NCBI GenBank assembly: GCA_964458325.1
Contig: CAYWIM010000033.1
Location: 1-42,551 of the forward strand
Origin: JAGMXM01 sp964458325
Lineage (GTDB): Bacteria; Verrucomicrobiota; Verrucomicrobiia; Limisphaerales; UBA1319
Direction of reading: 5' to 3'
Length of the DNA: 42,551 nucleotides
Both the position numbers and the translations under genes were made by a program. This document shows, piece by piece, positions 33,650-41,089 of the stretch. Each line of letters begins with the position of its first letter. Position 1 is the stretch's first letter. A model generated the notes under the pieces. That model saw only the letters and a program-made list of their open reading frames with translations, did no database searches and was not told the origin of the DNA.

Positions 33650-34084
33650 CTACAATGTGAGCGCCTCATCGGCTCCCAAAAGCCGCAGGCGCTTCCTCTT
33701 CAGGACCTGCTCCGCCCGATCGATATCCTTGACCTCGATCAGCAGCACAGCCCGCTTTTGGGACTGGGTCACGAAGCCGGAGGCGTTCTCGACGTTCACC
33801 GCGTTTTTCCGGAGGGTGTCGGCAACCTCGAACAGGCCGCCAGGCTTGTCCGGCACCTCGATCGCCAGGACATCGATCAGCGACACGGTGAATCCTTTCT
33901 GGCGCAGCGCCGCGAACGCCTCGTCGCAGCGATCGACCAGGAACTTGATCACGCCGAAGGTCTCGGTGGTGGCGATGGTGACCCAGCGGATGTTCACGCC
34001 GGCATCGGCGAGGACCTTGGTGATGATGGCCATCTGCCCCAGCTTGTTCTCGGCGAAAACCGCCACCTCTTTGATGGTGCTCAT
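33650..34084 (-). CDS. Double ACT-domain protein
   Basis: A 144-aa protein made of two ACT modules: residues about 1-68 (EVAVFAENKLGQMAIITKVL..AGVNIRWVTI) and 69-144 (VLAIEVPDKPGGLFEVADTL..NVENASGF). ACT domains bind small ligands, often amino acids. Stand-alone tandem ACT proteins of this type are commonly found next to PaaK-type ligases and indolepyruvate oxidoreductases in anaerobes, as here next to a PaaK gene. An AGGAG ribosome-binding sequence sits 5 nt before the ATG at 34084, and the gene starts 8 nt after the ligase stop. It may sense an aromatic amino or keto acid and modulate the ligase; this is inference. Confidence 0.9.
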   Translation of the reverse strand: MSTIKEVAVFAENKLGQMAIITKVLADAGVNIRWVTIATTETFGVIKFLVDRCDEAFAALRQKGFTVSLIDVLAIEVPDKPGGLFEVADTLRKNAVNVENASGFVTQSQKRAVLLIEVKDIDRAEQVLKRKRLRLLGADEALTL

Positions 34085-34092
34085 GGATGCTC

Positions 34093-35385
34093 CTAAAGGA
34101 TGCGCTTGTCGAACACGCGCTTGGCCTTGCCTTCGCTCACCGGCAACGACCCGGGCGGCAGCAGCTCGACCCGCGGTTTCACCAGCAGATCGGCCCGCAA
34201 CCGCTCGACGATCTCCCGCTGGAGATTGACCAGATGCTCGACCCGGCCGTCGAAGCTCGCGTCGGCCAGCTCGACTTTCACAATCAGCTCGTCGAGGCCT
34301 TCGAGGTGGATCTGGTAATTGTGGCCGACGGCCGGCAGGCTCATCAGCACCCGCTCGATCTGCTGCGGGTACAGGTTCACCCCGCGCACGATCAGCATGT
34401 CGTCCGCGCGGCCCGTGATCCGGCGGATCCGCCGGTGCGTCCGACCGCAGGGGCACGCCGTCCGAATGACCGACGTGATGTCCCGGGTCCGATACCGCAG
34501 GATCGGCATCGCCTCGCGCCGGAGGGTCGTGAGCACCATCTCGCCTTCCTCGCCGTCCGGCAGCGGGTTGCCCGTGGCTGGATCCACGATCTCGATCAGA
34601 AAATGATCCTCCCACAGATGCATCCCTTGCTGATGCTCGCACTCGAATGCCACGCCAGGCCCGTTCATCTCCGACAGGCCATAGGAGTTGTAAACCTTCA
34701 CCCCCAGGGCGCCCTCGATCTTGCGCCGCGTCTCGTCCGAGTAGGGCTCCGCGCCAATGTATGCCTTGCGCAGCGACAGGTCCCGCCGAGGATCGATCCC
34801 GCGCTCCTTGAGGAACTGGGCCAGATACAACGCGTAGCTGGGGGTGGTGTGAAACACCGTGGTCCGGAAATCCTGCATCAGCAGACACTGCCTCTCCGAA
34901 TTGCCCGGCCCGGCTGGAATGACCATCAGCCCCACCTTCTCGGCGCCGTAATGCATGACCAGCGCGCCGGTGAACAGCCCATAGGTCATCATGTTCTGCA
35001 GCACATCCCCCCGCCCCGCCCCCGTCATCACCAGGCACCGCGCGATCAGATCGGCCGCGCCTGCAACATCCTTCTTCGAAAAAAACATCGCCTTGGGCTT
35101 GCCCGTCGTCCCGCTCGAGGTGTGCAGGCGAATAACCTCGGCGCGATCCACGGCCAGCAATCCGAACGGATACGTCGCGCGCAGATCCTCGCGCGTCGTG
35201 AACGGCAGCCGGCGGATGTCCTTCAGCGACTGGATCGCCCGGGGCCCGAGGCCGCGCTCGGCGCATTTCTGCTGGTAGAACGGCACATGGCGGGCCACCT
35301 GCTGGACAGTGGATCTCAGGCGCCGGAGCTGCCATTGCTCCAGCTCCGCCCGCGGAAGGGTTTCCCATTTCTTATCCCAGAACAT
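34093..35385 (-). CDS. paaK: Phenylacetate-CoA ligase-type AMP-forming ligase
   Basis: A 430-aa AMP-forming acyl-CoA synthetase of the PaaK family, which activates phenylacetate or other aryl acids with ATP and CoA (EC 6.2.1.30 for PaaK). Motifs: the P-loop HTSSGTTGKPK (about residue 93), YGLSEMNGPGVAFEC (about 240, adenine/aryl pocket), YRTRDIT (about 310, ribose Asp) and the C-terminal domain with GRADDMLIVRGVNLYPQQIE and a terminal Lys in SEGKAKRV. Length is normal. The ATG at 35385 follows a GGAA sequence; a GTG at 35400 is possible. It is the first gene of the eleven-gene minus-strand run. No indolepyruvate oxidoreductase (iorAB) genes accompany it here, although they are the usual partners of the PaaK-ACT pair. 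True substrate unknown. Confidence 0.92.
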   Translation of the reverse strand: MFWDKKWETLPRAELEQWQLRRLRSTVQQVARHVPFYQQKCAERGLGPRAIQSLKDIRRLPFTTREDLRATYPFGLLAVDRAEVIRLHTSSGTTGKPKAMFFSKKDVAGAADLIARCLVMTGAGRGDVLQNMMTYGLFTGALVMHYGAEKVGLMVIPAGPGNSERQCLLMQDFRTTVFHTTPSYALYLAQFLKERGIDPRRDLSLRKAYIGAEPYSDETRRKIEGALGVKVYNSYGLSEMNGPGVAFECEHQQGMHLWEDHFLIEIVDPATGNPLPDGEEGEMVLTTLRREAMPILRYRTRDITSVIRTACPCGRTHRRIRRITGRADDMLIVRGVNLYPQQIERVLMSLPAVGHNYQIHLEGLDELIVKVELADASFDGRVEHLVNLQREIVERLRADLLVKPRVELLPPGSLPVSEGKAKRVFDKRIL

Positions 35386-35684
35386 AGCGATTCCATTCAC
35401 CCTGCAAGCCCGCGCACATCAGCCCTCCAAAGGCCCGAATCCCCAAAAAGACCCGGTGGATCGAGCAGATCCCGCCGCTCGACTGCCACCCCTGGCCACA
35501 CCGCTTCCCCCCCGCCCTCCGATGACCGCGCGCAAGGCTCACCTGCTTGGGCGCGGGTATTTGGACAAAGCCATGCGGCGGACACAAGCGGAAAAATCGC
35601 CGCGCCGCGGATTCGTGGGGGCGTAAGGAACAATTGCGATTGATCCATCGCCCAGTTCACCTATTCTGGTGCGCCTGTGCGTTT
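35386..35684. other. Divergent intergenic region, hydrogenase operon / PiT transporter
   Basis: 299 nt between divergent starts, where the promoter of the paaK-hydrogenase operon must lie if it has its own. I find no convincing sigma-54 (-24/-12) or sigma-70 element and no clean inverted repeat. A 34-codon plus-strand frame (35523-35627) has no support and is not called. Confidence 0.5.
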
Positions 35685-36761
35685 ATGGGATTGGTGCTCG
35701 CGGTCATAGCGGTCGCATTGATGTTCGAATACATCAACGGCTTTCACGACACTGCCAATTCCATTGCCACGGTTGTGTCGACCAAGGTGTTGACACCGCG
35801 GCAGGCGGTCACGATGTCGGCCTTCTGCAATCTGGGGGGCGCGCTGATCGGGACGGCGGTCGCGACGACCGTGGGCAACACGCTGGTGGACAGCCAATTC
35901 GTTACGCTGCCCACCATCCTGTTCGCTCTGCTCGGCGCCTCGATCTGGAATCTGGTGACCTGGTGGCATGGGCTGCCCTCCAGCTCGAGCCACGCCTTGA
36001 TCGGCAGTCTTTGCGGCGCCACTCTGGCCTCCGCCGATGGCCGATGGTCGATCATTCACTGGTCCTTGCAGGATCCGGTCAGCCACGCCTGGAAAGGATT
36101 GATCCCGCAAGTCGTTCTGCCCATGCTGCTCTCGCCCCTGGTCGGGCTGGCGCTGGGGTTCGCGTTCATGGGGCTGCTGCTGGTGCTGCTGCGCCGTTGG
36201 AAACCCTACACCATCAACCGGCTGTTCGGGCGCGCCCAGCTCCTGAGCGCAGCATGGATGAGCCTCAGCCATGGCACCAATGACGCCCAAAAAACGATGG
36301 GCATCCTTGCCCTGACCCTGTTCACCGCCACCCGCACCGGCGTGTTTGACGCGCTGCCCGCCTGGCTGGACTTTCTCCGGGCCCCGAAGTTCGAGGTGAG
36401 CTTGTGGATCAAGGTCGTGTGCGCCCTCACCATGGCCGCCGGCACCGCGGCCGGCGGATGGCGCATCATCGCCACTGTGGGCCATAAGATGGTTCGATTG
36501 CTGCCCGTGCATGGGTTTGCCGCCCAGACCGCCGCCGCCGCCGTGATCCAGCTGGCCACCCACGGCGGCATCCCCCTCTCGACAACACAGGTCATCTCTT
36601 CCTCGATCATGGGCGTGGGCGCCACCAAGCGGCTCAGCGCGGTCAAGTGGAGCGTGGTCGGCCAGATGGCGGTCGCCTGGCTGTTCACCCTCCCCGCCAC
36701 CGCGCTGATGGGATACGGCCTCCACCGCGCCTTCATGGTCTGGAACGATCTTTGGCATTGA
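35685..36761 (+). CDS. PiT-family inorganic phosphate transporter
   Basis: A 358-aa inner-membrane low-affinity phosphate (metal-phosphate:H+) symporter. The two inverted-repeat PiT signatures are clear: FEYINGFHDTANSIATVVSTK near the N-terminus (quoted as NGFHDTANSIATVVSTK) and SHGTNDAQKTMGILAL in the second half, each with the conserved Asn-Asp/His-Asp core. SSSSHALIGSL and GIPLSTTQVISSSI are the paired Ser/Thr-rich loops of the family. About ten hydrophobic helices. The ATG at 35685 is the best start since it opens directly at helix 1; no good ribosome binding site is seen. No PhoU-like gene is adjacent. Confidence 0.93.
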   Translation: MGLVLAVIAVALMFEYINGFHDTANSIATVVSTKVLTPRQAVTMSAFCNLGGALIGTAVATTVGNTLVDSQFVTLPTILFALLGASIWNLVTWWHGLPSSSSHALIGSLCGATLASADGRWSIIHWSLQDPVSHAWKGLIPQVVLPMLLSPLVGLALGFAFMGLLLVLLRRWKPYTINRLFGRAQLLSAAWMSLSHGTNDAQKTMGILALTLFTATRTGVFDALPAWLDFLRAPKFEVSLWIKVVCALTMAAGTAAGGWRIIATVGHKMVRLLPVHGFAAQTAAAAVIQLATHGGIPLSTTQVISSSIMGVGATKRLSAVKWSVVGQMAVAWLFTLPATALMGYGLHRAFMVWNDLWH

Positions 36762-36814
36762 CCGCCCAGACGGTTTCATGGCGAATAGGCTTCTATTCCG
36801 GTAACCAACGGTCG

Positions 36815-39800
36815 ATGAAGGATCACTCCCAACGTCATCAGGATCGGCCAGGCCGGCCGGCAGCGCGCGCCAAATACGACGCGCATCAGTCCGTGCTCGA
36901 GAAAACCTACGGCCCCTGGGCCGACCTCCGCCGCGAGCTGGCCGATTCCCGCGGCGCCGTCGCCCAGCGCCAGGAATTGCTCGAGCAGTTCGCCGGCTGC
37001 GCCGATCCCCAGCGGGCATGGCTCCTGCTCGAGGATTACTTCGCCAAGCTCGAGCTGGACCGCAGGGATTTCGGCCCGAGCGATTGGTGGTCCCCGATGG
37101 TCGCCGCTCGCGGCCCGGCCCGGCTCGAACAGCTCGCCATCCTCTTTCTCCGCCTCGGCCGCCCCCTCCCCCAGGAGCTGGCCCCCAGCGCTAACCGCGA
37201 ACGACTCGCCGAAATCGACCGCCTCGAGCGCGAGCAGGATTTCATCCGCCGCCTCGAGGATTGGATGGTCCCGCCGGAGCCGTTCCACCTCGAATCGCCC
37301 CGCGCCGCTCTCCGGGTGCGCGCCCGCCCAATCCCCATCGCCCCGCCCCCCGCCCTGCACCGATTGGCCATCGAGTTCGCCGTCCTGCGACCCCGCTCCG
37401 GCGAGAGACCCCGCTCCGCATCGGAGATCGTGGCGCTGGCCCAGAGGCCCGCGCACGAGCGCGAGCAGTTCTCGACCGCGGACTGGGAGCTGATCGAATG
37501 GCTGGCGGCCCATCCGGAATCGGTTCCACCCAACGGGGAGCCGATCTGCCTGGAGGGATTCGAGCTGCTGCGCTGGCTGTCGCGCTGGGGAGATGGGCTG
37601 CGGATCGAGCTGGCGCATCCGCCGGGCCAGCTCCGGTTCGATGGCCAGACGGCTCGGCTGCTGCCCCGGCTGGCCCCGACAGCCCGCGACATCGAGTTCA
37701 GCCACCAGGTCACCCTCGGCAGCGGCCAGCTTCGGAGCTTGTCGGATGTGATCGTGTTCGCCGGCCAGCCCTGCCTGATCCTCGACGGCCACGTCTTCCA
37801 CCTGCTCCGCCAGGCCCCTCCTGCCGGTCTCTTCCAGGAATGGATCCAGCGCGGCTCGATCCCCGTTCACAAGCTCAGCCATCGCTGCCTCACCTCCCTC
37901 CGCAAGATCCATGGGCAGGACGGCCAGCCCTGGGATCGCGTCTGCCGCGCGCACCCGGCTTGCCCCCAGTTCGTGTTCGAGCTGACCGACGATGTGGTGC
38001 GCCTGCGGCTGCTGGCGGTCAGCGAGCTTGACCAGAGCCGCTGGCAGTGGAATGGCCTCGAATGGCAGAAACAGGGAGCCCCGCCTCCCGCCAGCCATCC
38101 TCCCGACTGCCTCGAAGATCCGCGCCTCGAGCCCGCCGCCGCTTGGCTGAGGCGGCTAGACTGGTTCACGCCCGAACCCGGCCTTTGGATCGGAGATGCC
38201 CAGCCGGCTTTTCTGAGCAGTCTGGCCGATGCCTGGCAGGACCGGCCCCGCCAGGCGGAGTATCTCGGCAACCCCGCCTTCCACCGCCTGTTCCTGGCGC
38301 CTCGGGCGCTTCGCCCCCAACTGGTCATTCGCAGCAGCGGCATCGACTGGTTCTCGGTATCGGCCGAATGGGAGCAGGAAGGGTATCGGCTCACGCCGGC
38401 CGATCTCGAGCGGCTCGCTCGAGCCGCCGGCCGCTTCGTCCGCCTCCCCGATAGCGGCTGGGTCGAGCTGGATGCCGGCGCCGTCGCCGAGGCGCAGGCG
38501 GTCCTCGCCGATCTCGGCCTCGAGGATCTCTCGACCGCTGCCCAGCCCGTGGCCATGGCCCCGCACCGTGAAATGATCGATGCCCGCCTGGACAGCTTTC
38601 GCCCCCATCCCGCCCTGGACGCCTTGCGCCAGCGGCTGGCGGAGTATGCTGGCCCGCCAACCGTGCCCGTTCCATCCGCGGTCCGCGCCGATTTGCGGCC
38701 TTACCAGCACGCAGGCTTCCAGTTTCTGTGCGGCCTCGCCCGGCTCAAGCTGGGCGGCATCCTGGCCGATGACATGGGCTTGGGGAAAACCGTCCAGACA
38801 CTCGCCTGGCTGGCCTGGATGAAACAGCAGGCCAGCCCGCCCGCCCAGCCCTCGCTGGTCATCTGCCCCGCATCGGTCCTGCACAATTGGCGGCGCGAAG
38901 CCCAGAGATTCACCCCGGACCTATCCGTCCTCGTGCTGGAAAGCGGCGCCGCCCGCCACAACTTGCGCCAGCAGATCCCCCGCCACGACCTCATTGTGAC
39001 CAATTACGCCCTCCTGCGACGCGATTTGACGGCGCTGCAAAAGTTCGCCTTTCGCGCCCTGATCCTCGATGAAGCCCAGTTTATCAAGAACCCGGATGCC
39101 CAGGTCACCCAGAGCGTGAAACAGTTGCGCGCCGATTACCGCCTCGCGCTCACCGGCACGCCCCTCGAAAACCGGCTCCTGGACCTCTGGAGCATCGTCG
39201 ATTTCGTCCAGCCCGGCCTCCTGGGCACCCAGACCGCCTTCGCCGCGCAGTATGAGACCTGCAGCGACGATGACGCCGCCCGCGCCGTCCGCCACAGGCG
39301 GCTCTCCGCTCGGCTTCGCCCGTTGCTGCTGCGGCGCCTGAAGCGCCAAGTGGCCCAGGACCTGCCCGACCGCATCGATGAGCGCCGCGACTGCGAGCTC
39401 ACCGACGACCAGCGCAAGCTCTATCTGGCCGAGCTGAGACGCAGCCGCGAACAGGTGTTCCAGACCGTCGCCCAGCACGGGCTCAACCGCAGCCGCATCC
39501 ATGTCCTGGCCGCCTTGACCCGCCTCCGCCAGATTTGTTGCCATCCCCAGCTCGTGGGCAGCGATTCGGTTTCCGGCAAGACCGAGACGCTCTTCGAGCT
39601 GCTCGAGCCCATGCTCGCCGAAGGCCAGAAAATCCTCCTGTTCAGCCAGTTCGTCCAAATGCTCGACCTTCTGGCCGCCGAATGCCGCCAGCGCCAGATC
39701 CCCACATGGATCCTCACCGGCGCCACCCGGCGCCGCCAGGAAGTGGTCCAGGCCTTTCAGGATGATCCCCAGCCCGGCGTGTTTCTCCTCAGCCTGCGCG

Positions 39801-40081
39801 CCGCCGGCACCGGGCTCAACTTGACCTCCGCCACCTACGTCATCCTCTACGATCCCTGGTGGAATCCCGCCGTCGAGGCCCAGGCCATCGATCGATCCCA
39901 CCGCATCGGCCAAACCCGCACCGTCATCGCCTACCGCCTCATTGCCCCCGGAACCGTCGAGGAGAAAATCTGGGATCTCCAGCAGCGGAAAGCCCGGACC
40001 ATCGCCGATGTCCTCGGCGAAGAGGGCTTCAACCGCAGCCTGACCCGCGACGACCTCGAATACCTCTTTGCCGAAGCCTGA
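36815..40081 (+). CDS. SNF2-family DEAD/DEAH helicase-like ATPase
   Basis: A 1088-aa DNA-dependent ATPase of the SNF2/RapA type, a nucleic-acid translocase. The C-terminal core (about 620-1088) has the full motif set: I DDMGLGKTVQTLAW (about 650), II LDEAQFIKN (about 750; DEAQ), III LALTGTPLENRLLDLW (about 778), and V/VI SLRAAGTGLNLTSA and AQAIDRSHRIGQTR (about 1020). The N-terminal ~620 residues are Arg/Leu/Trp-rich and I recognise no named domain in them; they resemble the variable N-terminal part of bacterial SNF2 proteins. The stop overlaps the start region of the pseudouridine synthase gene. Cytoplasmic; role in transcription recycling or repair is possible. Confidence 0.93.
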   Translation: MKDHSQRHQDRPGRPAARAKYDAHQSVLEKTYGPWADLRRELADSRGAVAQRQELLEQFAGCADPQRAWLLLEDYFAKLELDRRDFGPSDWWSPMVAARGPARLEQLAILFLRLGRPLPQELAPSANRERLAEIDRLEREQDFIRRLEDWMVPPEPFHLESPRAALRVRARPIPIAPPPALHRLAIEFAVLRPRSGERPRSASEIVALAQRPAHEREQFSTADWELIEWLAAHPESVPPNGEPICLEGFELLRWLSRWGDGLRIELAHPPGQLRFDGQTARLLPRLAPTARDIEFSHQVTLGSGQLRSLSDVIVFAGQPCLILDGHVFHLLRQAPPAGLFQEWIQRGSIPVHKLSHRCLTSLRKIHGQDGQPWDRVCRAHPACPQFVFELTDDVVRLRLLAVSELDQSRWQWNGLEWQKQGAPPPASHPPDCLEDPRLEPAAAWLRRLDWFTPEPGLWIGDAQPAFLSSLADAWQDRPRQAEYLGNPAFHRLFLAPRALRPQLVIRSSGIDWFSVSAEWEQEGYRLTPADLERLARAAGRFVRLPDSGWVELDAGAVAEAQAVLADLGLEDLSTAAQPVAMAPHREMIDARLDSFRPHPALDALRQRLAEYAGPPTVPVPSAVRADLRPYQHAGFQFLCGLARLKLGGILADDMGLGKTVQTLAWLAWMKQQASPPAQPSLVICPASVLHNWRREAQRFTPDLSVLVLESGAARHNLRQQIPRHDLIVTNYALLRRDLTALQKFAFRALILDEAQFIKNPDAQVTQSVKQLRADYRLALTGTPLENRLLDLWSIVDFVQPGLLGTQTAFAAQYETCSDDDAARAVRHRRLSARLRPLLLRRLKRQVAQDLPDRIDERRDCELTDDQRKLYLAELRRSREQVFQTVAQHGLNRSRIHVLAALTRLRQICCHPQLVGSDSVSGKTETLFELLEPMLAEGQKILLFSQFVQMLDLLAAECRQRQIPTWILTGATRRRQEVVQAFQDDPQPGVFLLSLRAAGTGLNLTSATYVILYDPWWNPAVEAQAIDRSHRIGQTRTVIAYRLIAPGTVEEKIWDLQQRKARTIADVLGEEGFNRSLTRDDLEYLFAEA

Positions 40082-40859
40082 TTCCATCGACTTGGACGGC
40101 CTCCAAGTGCCCATCCTCTATGAGGATCCGGCAGTGTTGGCGATTGACAAGCCCGCCGGCTGGCTCATCGCGCCCGAGGACTGGACACACACGCGCCGCA
40201 ACCTTCAGCTTGCCCTGCGGACATCGATCGCCTTAGGCGATTTCTGGGCCCGCGCCCGGCATATCAAATTCCTGCGCTTCATTCACCGGCTCGATGCCGA
40301 CACCAGCGGCGTCCTCCTCCTGGCCAAATCGCCCGGCGCGCTCCGCGCTTACAGCCGCCTGTTTCAGGAACGCCAGATCAGGAAACGCTACCTCGCCATC
40401 GTCCAGGGCCGCGCATCCGCCCCGGCCTGGACCTGCCACCTCCGGCTGTCCGATGACTCGCGCCAGCCCGGACGAGTCCGCGTCGACCCCCGGCATGGCC
40501 AGCAGGCCGAAACCCGATTCCGTGTCCTGGCGACTTCCGGCGATCGCATCCTCGTCGAGGCCCAGCCCATCACCGGACGCACCCACCAAATCCGCGTGCA
40601 CCTGGCGGCCGCCCGGCTGCCCGTCCTGGGCGATTCGCTCTATGGCCCCCCCGCCCTCCCGCCCGCCGACAGAGACCGGGGACTCGCCCTTCGCGCCATC
40701 GAGATCCAGTTCCTCGATCCGTTCCGCCGCCGCCCCGTGACCATCGCCGCCCCTTCCGACCCATTCCTGAAGTCCTGGCTGCCCCAATTATTACCGATCG
40801 GTAATATTTCGGTTGATGGATTGCCAAAGCCGCGAGATATTACCGGTCGGGAACGATGA
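40068..40859 (+). CDS. RluA-family RNA pseudouridine synthase
   Basis: A 263-aa pseudouridine synthase of the RluA/RluC/RluD type, converting uridine to pseudouridine in rRNA or tRNA. Motifs: LAIDKPAGWLI (about 24-34), the catalytic-Asp motif FIHRLDADTSGVLLL (about 73-87), RKRYLAIVQG, and GRTHQIRVHLAAARLPVLGDSLYG (in parts GRTHQIRVHLA and PVLGDSLYG). No S4 domain is present. No ATG exists in the N-terminal part: the start is either TTG at 40068, overlapping the helicase gene by 14 nt, or TTG at 40092. The last ~25 codons run through the hipBA promoter and palindrome, so the original C-terminus may have been replaced when that module arrived. The RNA target is not known. Confidence 0.9.
   Translation: MPKPDSIDLDGLQVPILYEDPAVLAIDKPAGWLIAPEDWTHTRRNLQLALRTSIALGDFWARARHIKFLRFIHRLDADTSGVLLLAKSPGALRAYSRLFQERQIRKRYLAIVQGRASAPAWTCHLRLSDDSRQPGRVRVDPRHGQQAETRFRVLATSGDRILVEAQPITGRTHQIRVHLAAARLPVLGDSLYGPPALPPADRDRGLALRAIEIQFLDPFRRRPVTIAAPSDPFLKSWLPQLLPIGNISVDGLPKPRDITGRER
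40789..40806. promoter_or_regulatory. Operator O1 of hipBA (perfect 18-bp palindrome)
   Basis: TATTACCGATCGGTAATA is an exact inverted repeat. It lies 6 nt upstream of the predicted -35 of hipB. The E. coli HipB operator is also a palindrome with TAT/ATA ends (TATCC-N8-GGATA). Confidence 0.7.
40813..40841 (+). promoter_or_regulatory. Predicted hipBA promoter
   Basis: -35 TTGATG (40813-40818) and -10 GATATT (40836-40841) with a 17-nt spacer; each hexamer has 4 of 6 consensus bases. Transcription would start about 8 nt before the hipB ATG, so the mRNA would have almost no leader. Confidence 0.45.
40838..40855. promoter_or_regulatory. Operator O2 of hipBA (imperfect copy of O1)
   Basis: TATTACCGGTCGGGAACG matches O1 in its left half (TATTACCG) and in the TCGG core, is spaced 49 bp from it, and overlaps the predicted -10 and abuts the hipB ATG. 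A protein bound here would block transcription. Confidence 0.6.
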
Positions 40860-41089
40860 AAACCACTGGACAGGTCGGAACGGCGATCCGGACGCGGCGC
40901 AAGGAGCTGAAGATCACCCAGAAGGAACTGGCTATGACTTGCGGCACCGGGCTGCGGTTCATCGTCGATTTGGAGAAGGGAAAGCCCACCTGTCAGATAG
41001 GCAAGACACTGCAGGTCCTGCAAGCGCTGGGGCTTTCCATCAAAACGACGATCCTCGGCAGCGATGAGACGCGAGGCAAGCAACCATGA
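40856..41089 (+). CDS. hipB: HipB-like antitoxin, HTH DNA-binding
   Basis: A 77-aa Xre/HipB-type helix-turn-helix protein: GTAIRTRRKELKITQKELAMTCG, then GLRFIVDLEKGKPTCQIGKTLQVLQALGL (in parts IRTRRKELKITQKELA and FIVDLEKGKPT), the Cro/C1 fold, and a short tail that in HipB binds the toxin. It neutralises HipA and represses its own promoter; two operator-like sites flank the promoter directly upstream. Its ATG overlaps the pseudouridine synthase stop, and its stop overlaps the hipA start (ATGA). Size and pairing are typical of HipB. Confidence 0.93.
   Translation: MKTTGQVGTAIRTRRKELKITQKELAMTCGTGLRFIVDLEKGKPTCQIGKTLQVLQALGLSIKTTILGSDETRGKQP

Noticed and set aside
24430..34229. Very long plus-strand open frames antisense to the hydrogenase operon (for example 24430-27102 and 30588-34229)
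   Set aside because: Shadows of GC-rich coding sequence: Arg/Pro/His-rich low-complexity translations without motifs, opposite genes with complete family signatures.
35386..35420. Sigma-54-like element on the minus strand upstream of paaK (TGTGC..TTGCA)
   Set aside because: The -24 GG is absent, so the essential GG/GC pair is not met.
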